Below are positions 15,048-27,861 of a stretch of DNA of 64,000 bases, one piece after another. The stretch lies in contig CANTAL010000135.1 in the NCBI GenBank assembly GCA_947650365.1, positions 310,001-374,000 on the forward strand. Direction: 5' to 3'. Within the stretch, counting starts at the first letter, position 1. Every line of letters begins with the position of its first letter. The position numbers and the translations under genes are program-made. The notes under the pieces were generated by a model. It was not told the origin of the DNA. It made no database searches and saw only the letters and a program-made list of their open reading frames with translations. The DNA is from Chamaelirium japonicum (lineage: Eukaryota > Streptophyta > Magnoliopsida > Liliales > Melanthiaceae).

Positions 15048-15062
15048 GTACGATCCATTCTA
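15033..15062. repeat. Perfect 30-bp palindrome at orientation switch
   Basis: The centre is at 15047/15048 within CGTACGTACG. After one mismatch (15032/15063) the arms go on matching for seven more bases. The right arm enters reversed GAAATAG then GAGTAAG units. Confidence 0.93.
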
Positions 15063-15214
15063 TTTCATTCGTACGATCCATTCTTACTCATTAGTACGAT
15101 CCATTCTAATTCATTCGCACGATCCATTCTAATTCATTCATACGATCCATTCTATTTCATTCATACGATCCATTCTAACTCATTCGTACGATCCATTCTA
15201 ATTCATACGTACGA
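15048..15214 (-). repeat. Satellite block, minus orientation (0.17 kb)
   Basis: Seven units carrying reversed GAAATAG and GAGTAAG. The block ends at CGTACGATCGTGTGAATG. Confidence 0.9.
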
Positions 15215-15346
15215 TCGTGTGAATGATCTAGAATGGATCGTTTGAATGAATTAGAATGGATCGTACGAATGAATTAGAATGGATACATTCTTGCGAATAA
15301 ATTAGAATGAATCGTGCGAAGGAATTAGAATGGATCGTACGAAGGC
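15215..15346 (+). repeat. Satellite block, plus orientation (0.13 kb)
   Basis: Five to six units including one 28-mer with ACATTCTTGCG. It ends at GTACGAAGGCGTATGATCC. Confidence 0.88.
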
Positions 15347-16064
15347 GTATGATCCATTCTAATTCATTCGCACGAATGTATCCATTCGAATTCATTTGTA
15401 TGATCCATTCGAATTCATTCATACGATCCGTTCTAATTCATTCATACGATCCATTCTAATTCATTCGTACGATCCATTCTAATTCAATCATACGATCCAT
15501 TCTAATTCTTTTGCACGAATGTATCCATTCTAATTCATTCGTACGATCCATTCTAATTCATTCATATGATCCATTCTAATTCCTTCATACGATCCATTCT
15601 AATTCCTTCGTACAATCCATTCTAATTCCTTCGTACGATCCATTCTAATTCATTTGCACGATCCATTCTAATTCATTCATGCAATCCATTCTAATTCATT
15701 CGTACGATCCATTCTAATTCATTCGTACGATCTATTTTAATTCATTCGTATGATCCATTTTAATTCATTAGCATGATCCATTCTAATTCATTCGTATGAT
15801 CCATTCTATTTCATTGGTACGATCCATTCTTACTCATTCGTACGATCCATTCTAATTCATTCGCACGAATGTATCCATTCTAATTCATTCGTACGATCCA
15901 TTCTAATTCATTCGCACGATCCATTCTAATTCATTCGCACGAATGTATCCATTCTAATTCATTCACACGATCAACCCTAATTCATTCGTACGATCCATTC
16001 TAAATCATTCCCATGTATGTATCCATTCCAATTCATACGTACGATCCATTCTAATCCATTCTAA
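15347..16064 (-). repeat. Satellite block, minus orientation (0.7 kb)
   Basis: About 30 units with reversed 28-mers near 15373, 15517, 15863, 15945 and 16017. The end is compressed: two partial ATTCTAAT(CC) words before AATGGATCG. Confidence 0.9.
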
Positions 16065-16908
16065 TGGATCGTTTGAATGAATTAGAATAGATCGTATGAA
16101 TGAATTCGAATGGATCGTACGAATGAATTAGAATGGATACATTCATGCGATTGAATTAGAATGGATCATATGAAGGAATTAGGGTGGATCGTACGAATGA
16201 ATTAGAATGGATACATTCATGCGAAAGAATTAGAATGGATCGTACGAATGAGTAAGAATGGATCGCACGAATGAATTAGAATGGATCGTGCGAATGAATT
16301 AGAATGGATCGTACGAATGAATTTGAATGGAAATATTTGTGCGAATGAATTAGAATGGATCGTACGAATGAATTAGAATGGAAAGTATGAATGAATTAGA
16401 ATGGATCTACGAATGAATTAGAATGGATACATTCGTGCGAATGAATTAGAATGGATCGTATGAATGAATTAGAATGGATTGTATGAATGAATTAGAATGG
16501 ATTGTACGAATGAATTAGAATGGATACGTATGAATGAATTAGAATGGATCGTGCGAATGAATTAGAATGGATCGTACGAATGAATTAGAATGGATCGTAT
16601 GAATGAATTAGAATGGATCGTGCGAATGAATTATATTAGATCGTGCGAATGAATTAGAATTGATCGTACGAATGAATTAGAATGGATACATTTGTGCGAA
16701 TGAATTAGAATGGATCGTATGAATGAATTAGAATGGATCGTATGAATGTATTTGAATAGATCGTACGTATGAATTAGAATGGATTGTACGAATGAATTAG
16801 AATGGATCGTACGTTATGAATGAATTAGAATGGATCGTACGTATAAATTAGAATGGATACATTCATGGAAATAAATTAGAATGGATCGTACGAAGGAATT
16901 AGAATGGA
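16065..16908 (+). repeat. Satellite block, plus orientation (0.8 kb)
   Basis: About 36 units. GGGTGG is near 16172, a GTGCGAAAG-type 28-mer near 16205, and GTACGTTATG near 16811 marks a small irregularity. It ends at a palindrome centred on GGATCC. Confidence 0.92.
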
Positions 16909-16921
16909 TCCATTCTAATTC
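16896..16921. repeat. Perfect 26-bp palindrome at orientation switch
   Basis: A plus unit core meets its exact reverse complement at GGATCC (centre 16908/16909) with no spacer. Confidence 0.93.
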
Positions 16922-18325
16922 ATTCTAATTCATTCATACGATCTATTCTAATTCATTCATACGATCCAATCTAATTCATTCATACGATCCATTCTAATTC
17001 ATTCGCATGAATGTATGCATTCTAATTCATTCATACGATCCATTCTAATTCATTCGTACGATCCATTCTAATTCATTTGCACGATCCATTCTATTTCATT
17101 CTAATTCATTCGCACGATCCATTCTAATTCATTCATACGATCCATTCTAATTTATTCGTATGATCCATTCTAATTCATTCGCATGATACATTCTAATTCA
17201 TTCACATGATCCATTCTAATTCATTCATACAATCCATTCTAATTCTTTCGCATGTATGTATCCATTCTAACTCATTCGTACGATCCATTCCAATTCATTC
17301 GCACGAATGTATCAATTCCAATACATTCGTATGATCCATTCTAATTCATTCGCACAATCTATTCTAATTCCTTCATACGATCCATTCTAATTCATTAGCA
17401 TGATCCTTTTTAATTCATTCGTATGATCCATTCTATTTCATTCGTACGATCCATTCTTACTCATTCGTACGATCCATTCTAATTCATTCGCACGAATGTA
17501 TCCATTCTAATTCATTCGTACGATCCATTCTAATTCAGTCTCACGATATATTCTAATTCATTCATACGATCCATTTTAATTCATTCGTACGATCCATTCT
17601 AATTCATTCACACAATCAAATCTAATTGATTCATACGATCCATTCTAATTCATTAGCACGATCCATTCTATTTCATTCGTACGATCCATTCTATTTCATT
17701 CGTACGATCCATTCTAATTCATTCGCACGAATGTATCCATTCTAATTCATTCGTACGATCCATTCTAATTCATTCGCACGATCCATTCTAATTCATTCAT
17801 ACGATCGATTCTAATTCATTCGTACGATCCTTTCTAATTCATTCGCACGATCCATTCTAATTTATTCATACGATTCATTCTAATTCATTCATACAACCCA
17901 TTCTAATTCTTTTGCACGAATGTATCCATTCTAATTCATTCGTACGATCCACCCTAATTCCTTCGTATGATCCATTCTAATTCATTCGCACGAATGTATC
18001 CATTCTAATTCATTTGTACGATCCATTCGAATTCATTCATACGATCTATTCTAATTCATTCATACGATCCATTCTAATTCATTCACACGAATGTATCCAT
18101 TCTAATTCATTCGTACTATCCATTCTAATTCAATCGCAGAATCTATTCTAATTCATTCGTACGATCCATTCTAATTCATTCGCACGATCCATTCTAATTC
18201 ATTTGCACGATCCATTCTAATTCATTCATACAATCCATTCTAATTTTTTTGCACGAATGTATCCATTCTAATTAATTCGTACGATCCATTCTAATTCCTT
18301 CATACGATCCATTCTATTTCATTCG
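16909..18325 (-). repeat. Satellite block, minus orientation (1.4 kb)
   Basis: About 60 units, with a reversed GGGTGG marker near 17949 and reversed GAGTAAG/GAAATAG pairs near 17440. It ends at CTATTTCATTCGATTGTGCG. Confidence 0.92.
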
Positions 18326-20769
18326 ATTGTGCGAATCAATTAGAATGGATCGTAAAAATGAATTAGAATGGATACATTCGTGCGAATGAATTAAATTGCA
18401 TCGTGCGAATGAAATAGAATGGATCGTACGAATGAAGTAGAATAGATTGTGCGAATGAATTACAATGGATCGTATGAATAAATTAGAATGGATCGTATGA
18501 ATGAATTAGAATGGATCGTGCGAATGAATTAGAATGGATCGTACGAATGTATTAGAATGGATACATTTGTGCGAATGAATTAGAATGGATCGTACGAATG
18601 AGTAAGAATGGATCGTACGAATGAAATAGAATGAATTGTATGAATGAATTAGAATGGATCGTATAAATGAATTAGAATGAATTAGAATGGATACATTCGT
18701 GCGAATGAATTAGAATGGATCGTACAAATGGATCGTATGAAGGAATTCGAATAAATTAGAATGGATACATTCGTGCGATTGAATTAGAATGGATCGTATG
18801 AATGAATTAGATTGGATCGTATGAATGAATTAGAATGGATCGTACGTACGAAATAGAATGGATACATTCATGGGAATGAATTAGAATGGATCGTATGAAG
18901 GAATTAGAATGGATCGTACGAAGGAATTAGAATGGATCGTATGAATGAATTGGAATGGATCGTACGTATGAATTAGAATGGATACATTCCTGGGAATAAA
19001 TTATAATGGATCGTACGAAGGAATTAGAATGGATCATACGAATGAAATAGAATGGATCGTACGAAGGAATTAGAATGGATCGTACGAAGGAATTAGAATG
19101 GATCGTACGAATGAATTAGAAAGGATCGTACAAATGAATTAGAATAGATACTTTCGTGCATAAGAATTAGAATGGATTGTAAGAATGAATTAGAATGGAT
19201 CATGCAAATGAATAAGAATGGATCGTGCGAATGAATTAGAATGGATCGTACGAATGAATTAGAATAGATTGTGCGAATGAATTAGAATGGATCGTACGAA
19301 TGAATTAGAATGGATACATTCGTGCGAATGAATTAGAATGGATCGTATGAATGAATTAGAATGGATTGTATGAATGAATTCAAATGGATCGTACGAATGA
19401 ATTAGAATGGATACATTCGTGCGAAAGAATTAGAATGGATCGTATGAATGAATTAGAATGGATCGTACGAATGAAATAGAATGGATCGTACGAATGAATT
19501 AGAATGGATCGTACGAATGAATTAGATTGGATCGTGCAAATGAATTAGAATGGATCGTACGAATGAATTAGAATGGATACATTCGTGCGAATGAATTAGA
19601 ATGTATCGTACGAATGAATTAGAATGGATCATATGAATGAATTCGAATGGATCGTACGTATGAATTAGAATAGATTGTACGAATGAATTAGAATGGATAC
19701 ATTCGTGCGAATGAATTAGAATGGATCATATGAATGAATTAGAATGGATCGTATGAATGAATTCGAATGGATCGTACGTACGAATTAGAATGGATCGTAC
19801 GAATGAATTAGAATGGATCGTATAAATGAATTAGAATGGATCGTATGAAAGAATTAGAATGGATCGTATGAAGGAATTAGAATGGATCGTAGGAAGGAAT
19901 TAGAATGGATCGTACGAATGAATTAGAATGGATACATTCGTGAAAAGAATTAGAATGGATTGTATGAATGAATTAGAATGGATCGTACAAATGAATTAGA
20001 ACGGATCGTGCGAATGAATTAGAATGAATCGTATGAATGAATTAGAATAGATTGTGCGAGTGAATTAGAATGGATCGTACGAATGAATTAGAATGGATAC
20101 ATTCGTGGGAATGAATTACAATAGATCGTATGAATGAATTAGAATGGATCGTATGAATGAATTAGAATAGATCGTATGAATGAATTAGAATGGATCGTAC
20201 GAACGAATTAGAATGGATCGTGCGAATGAATAAGAATGGATCGTGCGAATGATTAGAATGGATCGTGCGAATGAATTAGAATGGATCGTGCGAATGAATT
20301 AGAATGGATACATTCGTGCAAATGAATTAGAATGGATTGTACGAATGAGTAAGAATGGATCGTACAAATGAAAAAGAATGGATCGTACGAATGAATTAGA
20401 ATGGATCGTGCTAATGAATTCGAATGGATCATACGACGGAATTAGGGTGGATCGTACGAATGAATTAGAATGGATCGTACGAAGGAATTAGAATGAATCG
20501 TACAAATGAATTAGAATGGATCGTATGAATGAATTCGAATGGATCGTGCGAATGAATTAGAATAGATTGTACGAATGAATTAGAATGGATCGTATGAATG
20601 AATTAGATTGGATCGTGCTAATGAATTAGAATGGATCGTATGAATGAATTCGAATGGATCGTACGAATGAATATATTCGTGTGAAAGAATTAGAATGGAT
20701 TGTATGAATGAATTAGAATGGATCGTATGGATGAATTAGAATGGATTGTACGAATGAATTAGAATGGAT
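18326..20769 (+). repeat. Satellite block, plus orientation (2.4 kb)
   Basis: About 104 units. Short units lie at about 18716-18765. CATGGG-type 28-mers are near 18867 and a CCTGGG form near 18988. GGGTGG is near 20447. The end (GAATGGATTATTCTAATTC) has lost most of a linker. Confidence 0.92.
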
Positions 20770-22443
20770 TATTCTAATTCATTCGTACGATCCATTCTAA
20801 TTCATTTGTACGATCCTTCGAATTCATTCGTACGATCCATTCAAATTTATTCGTACGATCCATTCTTACTTATTCGTACGATCCATTCTAATTCATTCGC
20901 ACGAATGTATCCATTCTAATTCATTCGTATGATCCTTTCTACTTCATTCGCACGTTCCATTCTAATTCATTCATACGATCCATTCTAATTCATTCGCACG
21001 ATCCATTCTAATTCATTCATACGATCCATTCTAATTCATTCATACAATCCATTCTAATTCTTTCGCACGAATGTATCCATTCAAATTCATTCGTATGATC
21101 CATTCTAATTCATTCGCAGAATCTATTCTAATTCATTCATACGATCCATTCTAATTCATTAGCACGACCCATTCTAATTAATTCGTACGATCCATTCTAT
21201 TTCATTTGTACGATCCATTCTTACTCATTCGTACGATCCAATCTAATTCATTCGCACGAATGTATCCATTCTAATTCATTCGTACGATCCATTCTAATTT
21301 ATTCGTACGATCCATTCTAATTCATTCGCACGATTCATTCTAATTCATTCGTACGATCCATTCTAATTCATTCATACGATCCATTCTAATTCATTCGCAC
21401 GATCCATTCTATTTCATTCATACGATCCATTCTTACTCATTCGTACGATCCATTCTAATTCATTCGCACGATCCATTCTAATTCATTCATACGATCCATT
21501 CTAATTCATTCGTACGATCCATTCTAATTCATTCACACAATCTATTCTAATTCATTCGTACAATCCATTTTAATTCATTAGCACGATCCATTCTAATTCA
21601 TTCGTACAATCCATTCTATTTTATTCGTACGATCCACCCTAATTACTTCGTATGATCCATTCGAATTCATTCGGACGAATGTATCAATTCTAATTTATTC
21701 GTACGATCCATTCTAATTCATTCGCACGATCCATTCTAATTCATTCATACGATCCATTCTAATTCATTCATACGATCCATTCTAATTCATTCGCACGATC
21801 CATTCTATTTTATTCGTACGATCCATTCTTACTCATTCGTATGATCCATTCTAATTCATTCGCATGAATGTATCTATTCTAATTCATTCGTACGATCCAT
21901 TCTACTTCATTCGCATGATCCATTCTAATTCATTCATACGATCCATTATAATTCATTCGTACGATCCATTCTAATTCATTCGCACAATCCATTCTAATTC
22001 ATTCTATTTCATTCGCACAATCCATTCTAATTCATTCGCACAAGCCATTCTAATTTATTCTAATTCATTCGCACAATCCATTCTAATTCATTCGCACAAT
22101 CCATTCTAATTCATTCGCATGATCCATTCTAATTCATTCTAATTCATTCGTACGATCCATTCTAATTCATTCGTATGATCTATTCTAATACATTCGTACG
22201 ATCCATTCTTACTCATTCGTATGATCCATTCTAATTCATTCGCACGAATATATATATTCTAATTTATTCTTACGATCGATTCTAATTCCTTCGTACGATC
22301 CATTCTATTTCATTCATATGATCCATTCTAATTCATTCATACAATCCATTCTAATTCTTTCGCATGAATGTATCCATTCTAATACATTCGTACGTATGAT
22401 CCATTCTAATTCATTCATTCGTATGATTCATTCTAATTCCTTC
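20770..22443 (-). repeat. Satellite block, minus orientation (1.7 kb)
   Basis: About 72 units. Around 21980-22140 several shortened units (ATTCATTCTATTTC, ATTTATTCTAATTC) break the phase. A reversed GGGTGG is near 21634. Confidence 0.92.
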
Positions 22444-25400
22444 GTGCGAATGAATTAGAATGGATCATATGAATTAATTCAAATGGATTGTACGAATGAA
22501 TTAGAATGGATACATTCGTGCGAATGAATTAGAATGGATCAAACGAAGGAATTAGGGTGGATCGTACGAATGAATTAGAATGGATACATTCGCACGAAAG
22601 AATTAGAATGGATTGTATGAATAAATTAGAATGGATCGTATGAATGAAATAGAATGGATCGTACGAAGGAATTAGAATGGATCGTACGAATGAATTAGAA
22701 TAGATACATTCGTGCGAATGAATTAGAATGGATCGTACGAATAAGTAAGAATGGATCGTACGAATGAATTAGAATAGATCGTGCGAATGAATTAGAATGG
22801 ATCGTATGAATGAATTAGAATGGATCATACGAATGAATTAGAATGGATCGTACGTATGAATTAGAATGAATCGTATGAATGAATTAGAATGGATCGTGCG
22901 AATGAATTAGAATGGATCATACGAATGAATTATAATTGATACATTCATGCGAATGAATTAGATTTGATTGTACGAATGAGTAAGAATGGATCGTACGAAT
23001 GAAATAATAGAATGGATCGTAGGAATGAATTAGAATAGATCGTGCTAATGAATTAGAATGGATCGTACGAATGAATTAGAATAGATTGTGCGAATGATGA
23101 ATTAGAATGGATCGTGCGAATGAATTAGATTGGATCGTGCGAATGAATTAGAATGGATCGTATAAAAGAATTAGAATGGATACATTCGTGCGAATGAATA
23201 AGAATGGATCGTATGAATGAATTAGAATGGATCGTATGAATGAATTCGAATGGATCGTACGAAGGAATTAGATTGGATCGTATGAATGAATTAGAATGGA
23301 TACATTCGTGCGAAAGAATTAGAATGGATTGTATGAATAAATTAGAATGGATCGTATGAATGAATTAGAATGGATCGTGCGAATGAATTAGAATGGATCG
23401 TACGAATGAATTAGAATGGATCGTGCTAATGAATTAGAATGGATCGTACGAATGAATTAGAATAGATTGTGCGAATGAATTAGAATGGATCGTGCGAATG
23501 AATTAGAATGGATACATTCGTGCGAATGAATTAGAGTGGATCGTATGAATGAATTAGAATGGATCGTATGAATGAATTCGAATGGATCGTACGAATGAAT
23601 TAGAATGGATACATTCCTGCGAATGAATTAGAATGGATCATACGAAGGAATTAGGGTGGATCGTACGAATGAATTAGAATGGATACATTCATGCTTAAGA
23701 ATTAGAATGGATTTTATGAATGAATTAGAATGGATCGTATGAATGAATTAGAATGGATCGTGCGAATGAATTAGAATAGATCGTACGAATGAATTAGAAT
23801 GGATAAATTCGTGCGAATGAATTAGAATGGATCGTACGAACGCGTAAGAATTGATCGTATGAATGAAATAGAATGGATCGTACGAATGAATTAGAATGGA
23901 TCGTGCTAATGAATTAGAATGGATCGTACGAATGAATTAAAATAGATTGTGCGAATGATGAATTAGAATGGATCGTGCGAATGAATTAGATTGGATCGTG
24001 CGAATGAATTAGAATGGATCATACGAATGAGTTAGAATGGATACATTCATGCGAATGAATTAGAACGGATCGTATGATGAATTAGAATGGATACATTCGT
24101 GCGAATGAATTAGAATAGATCGTATGAATGAATTAGATTGGATCGTATGAATGAATTAGAATGGATCGTGCGAATGAATTAGAATGGATCGTATGAATGA
24201 ATTAGAATGGATCGTACGAATGAATTAGAATGGATACATTCGTGTGAATGAATTAGAATGGATCATACGAAGGAATTAGGGTGGATAGTACGAATGAATT
24301 AGAATGGATACATTCGTGCGAAAGAATTAGAATGGATTGTATGAATGAATTAGAATGGATCGTATGAATGAATTAGAATGGATCGTATGAATAAATTAGA
24401 ATGGATCGTGCGAATGAATTAGAATGGATCGTATGAATTAGAATGGATTGTATGAAGAAATTTGAATGGATCATACGAATGAAATAGAGTCGATCGTATG
24501 AAGGAATTAGAATGGATCGTACGAAGGAATTAGAATGGATCGTACGAATGAATTAGAATGGATCGTACGAATGAATTAGAATGGATCGTATGAATGAATT
24601 AGATTGGATCGTATGAATGAATTAGAATGGATCGTGCGAATGAATTAGAATGGATCGTACGAATGAATTAGAATGGATCGTACGAATGAATTAGAATGGA
24701 TACATTCGTGTGAATGAATTAGAATGGATCATACGAAGGAATTAGGGTGGATAGTACGAATGAATTAGAATGTATACATTCGTGCGAAAGAATTAGAATG
24801 GATTGTATGAATGAATTAGAATGGATCGTATGAATGAATTAGAATGGATCGTATGAATAAATTAGAATGGATCGTGCGAATGAATTAGAATGGATCGTAT
24901 GAATTAGAATGGATCGTATGAAGAAATTCGAATGGATCATACGAATGAAATAGAGTGGATCGTATGAAGGAATTAAAATGGATCGTACGAATGAATTAGA
25001 ATGGATCGTACGAATGAATTAGAATGGATACATTCGTGCAAAAGAATTAGAATGGATTGTATGAATGAATTAGAATAGATCGTGCAAATGAATTAGAATG
25101 GATCGTGCGAATGAATTAGAATGGATCATACGAATGAATTAGAATAGATTGTGCGAATGAATTAGATTGGATCGTACGAATGAATTAGAATGGATACATT
25201 CGTGCGAATGATTTAGAATGGATCTTATGAATAAATTAGATTGGATCGTATGAGTGAATTAGAATAGATCGTGCGAATGAATTAGAATGGATCGTACGAA
25301 TGAATAAGAATGGATCGTGCGAATGAATTAGAATGGATCGTGCGAATGAATTAGAATGGTTCGTACGAATGAATTAGAATGGATCGTATGAATGAATTAG

Positions 25401-26820
25401 ATTTGATCGTATGAATGAATTAGAATGGATCGTACGTATGAATTAGAATGGATACATTGATGGGAATGAATTAGAATAGTTCGTACGAAGGAATTACAAT
25501 GGTTCATACGAATGAAATAGAATGGATCGTACGAAGGAATTAGAATGGATCGTACGAAGGGATTAGAATGGATCGTACGAATGAATTAGAATAGATTGTG
25601 CGAATGAATTAGAATGGATCGTACGATTGAATTAGAATGGATATATTCGTGCAAAAGAATTAGAATGGATTGTATGAATGAATTAGAATAGATACATTCG
25701 TGCGAAAGAATTAGAATAGATTGTACGAATGAATTAGAATGGATCGTATGAATGAATTAGAATGGATCATGCGAATGAATTAGAATGGATCGTACAAATG
25801 AATTTGAATGGATCGTATGAATGAATTAGAATGGATCGTGTGAATGAATTTGAATGGATCGTACGAATGATTTAGAATGGATACATTCGTGCGAATGAAT
25901 TAGAATGGATCCTACGAATGAGTAAGAATGGATCGTACGAATGAAATAGAATGGATCATACAAATTAGAATGGATCGTGCGAATGAATTAGAATAGATCG
26001 TACGAATGAGTAAGAATGGGTCGTACGAATGAATTTGAATGGATCGTACGAATGAATTAGAATGGATCGTGCTAATGAATTAGAATGGATCGTACGAATG
26101 AATTAGAATAGATTGTGCAAATGAATTAGAATGGATCGTACGAATGAATTAGATTGAATCGTATGAATGAATTAGAATGGATCGTGCGAATGAATTAGAA
26201 TGGATCGTACGAATGAATTAGAACGGAATGTATGAATGAATTAGAATGGATCGTGTGAATAAATTAGAATGGATCATACGAATGAATTAGAATGGATACA
26301 TACGACAGAATGGATCATACGAATGAATTAGAATGAATCGTACACCGGAATTAGAATGGATACATTTATGGGAATGAATTAGAATGGATCGTACGAAGAA
26401 ATTAGAACGGATCATAGGACTGAAGTAAAATGGATCGTACGAAGGAATTAGAATGGATCGTACGAATTAATTAGAATGGATACATTCGTGCAAAAGAATT
26501 AGAATGGACTGTATGAATGAATTAGAATGGATCGTGCAAATGAATTATAATGGATCGTGCGAATGTATTAGAATGGATCGTACGAATGAATTATAATAGA
26601 TTGTGCGAATGAATTAGAATGGATCGTACGAATGAATTAGAATGGATACATTCGTGTGAATGAATTAGATTGGATCGTATGTTTGAATTAGAATGGATCG
26701 TGCGAATGAATTAGAATGGATCGTACGAATGAATTAGAATGGATACATTCATGCGAATGAATTAGTTGGATCGTACGAAGGAGTAAGAATGGATCGTACG
26801 AATGAAATAGAATGGATACA
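22444..26820 (+). repeat. Satellite block, plus orientation (4.4 kb)
   Basis: About 185 units. GGGTGG markers lie near 22554, 23652, 24278 and 24744. It contains a 466-bp tandem duplication at about 24110-25040. A rare 3-bp insertion (CGAATGATGA) is shared by units at 23091 and 23952. Confidence 0.93.
24110..25040 (+). repeat. 466-bp tandem duplication inside the array
   Basis: Copy 1 is about 24110-24575 and copy 2 about 24576-25040. Shared rare variants sit exactly 466 bp apart: GTGGATAGTA at 24281 and 24747, GAAATAGAGT at 24481 and 24947, and TTAGATTGG around 24134 and 24600. The length equals two 28-mers, seventeen 23-mers and one 19-bp short unit, so the exchange kept unit register. Confidence 0.88.
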
Positions 26821-27360
26821 TTCATACGATCCACTCTATTTCATTCGTACGATCCATTCTTACTCATTCGTACGATCCATTGTAATTCATTCGCACGAAT
26901 GTATCCATTCTAATTCATTCGTACGATCCATGCTAATTCATTCGCACGATCCATTCTAATTCATTCATACGATCCATTCTAATTCATTCGTACGATCCAT
27001 TCTAATTCATTCGCACGATCCATTCTAATTCATTCGTACGATCCATTCAAATTCATTCATACGATCCATTCTTATTCATTCACACGATCCATTCTAATTC
27101 ATTCGCACGAATGTATCCATTCTAATTCATTCGTACGATCCATTTTAATTCATTCGCACGATCCAATCTAATTCATTCGCACGATCCATTCTAATTCATT
27201 TGTACGATCCATTCTATTTCATTCGTACGATCCATTCTTACTCATTCGTACGATCCAATATAATTCATTCGCATGAATGTATCCATTCTAATTCATTCGT
27301 ACGATCCATTCTAATACATTCGTACGATCCATTCTAATTCCTTCATACGATCCATTCTAT
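26821..27360 (-). repeat. Satellite block, minus orientation (0.5 kb)
   Basis: About 23 units. It starts with reversed GAAATAG and GAGTAAG that mirror the units just before the switch (about 26777-26815), so the junction is a near-perfect inverted repeat with ~70-bp arms and a short spacer made of ACATTCATACG. Confidence 0.91.
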
Positions 27361-27389
27361 GAATAAATTAGAATTAGAATGGATACATT
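27361..27389 (+). repeat. Single-unit plus insertion between minus blocks
   Basis: About 29 bp in plus orientation (a shortened unit plus the start of a 28-mer) lies between two minus blocks. Confidence 0.8.
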
Positions 27390-27861
27390 CTATTTCATTC
27401 GTACGATCCATTCTAATTCATTCGCACGAATGTATCCATTCTAATTCATTCGTACGATCCATTCGAATTCATTCATACGATCCATTCTAATTCATTCATA
27501 CGATCCATTCTAATTCATTCGCACGAATGTATTCATTCTCACAATCTATTCTAATTCATTCGTACGATCCATTCTAATTCATTAGCACGATCCATTCTAA
27601 TTCATTCGTACGATCCATTCTATTTCATTCGTACGATCCATTCTTACTATTTCGTACGATCCATTCTAAATCATTCGCACAAATGTATCCATTCTAATTC
27701 ATTCGTTCGATCTAGTCTAATTCATTCACACGATCCATTCTATTTGATTCATACGATCCATTCTAATTCATTCGTACGATCCATTCTAATTCATTCGCAC
27801 AATCTATTCTAATTCATTCGTATGATCCATTCTATTTCATTCGTACGGTCTTTTCTTACTC
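27390..27861 (-). repeat. Satellite block, minus orientation (0.5 kb)
   Basis: About 20 units. Near 27530 a 28-mer is fused to a partial unit (GTATTCATTCTCACAATC). The end, CTTACTCAATGAATTAG, is an abrupt flip. Confidence 0.9.
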
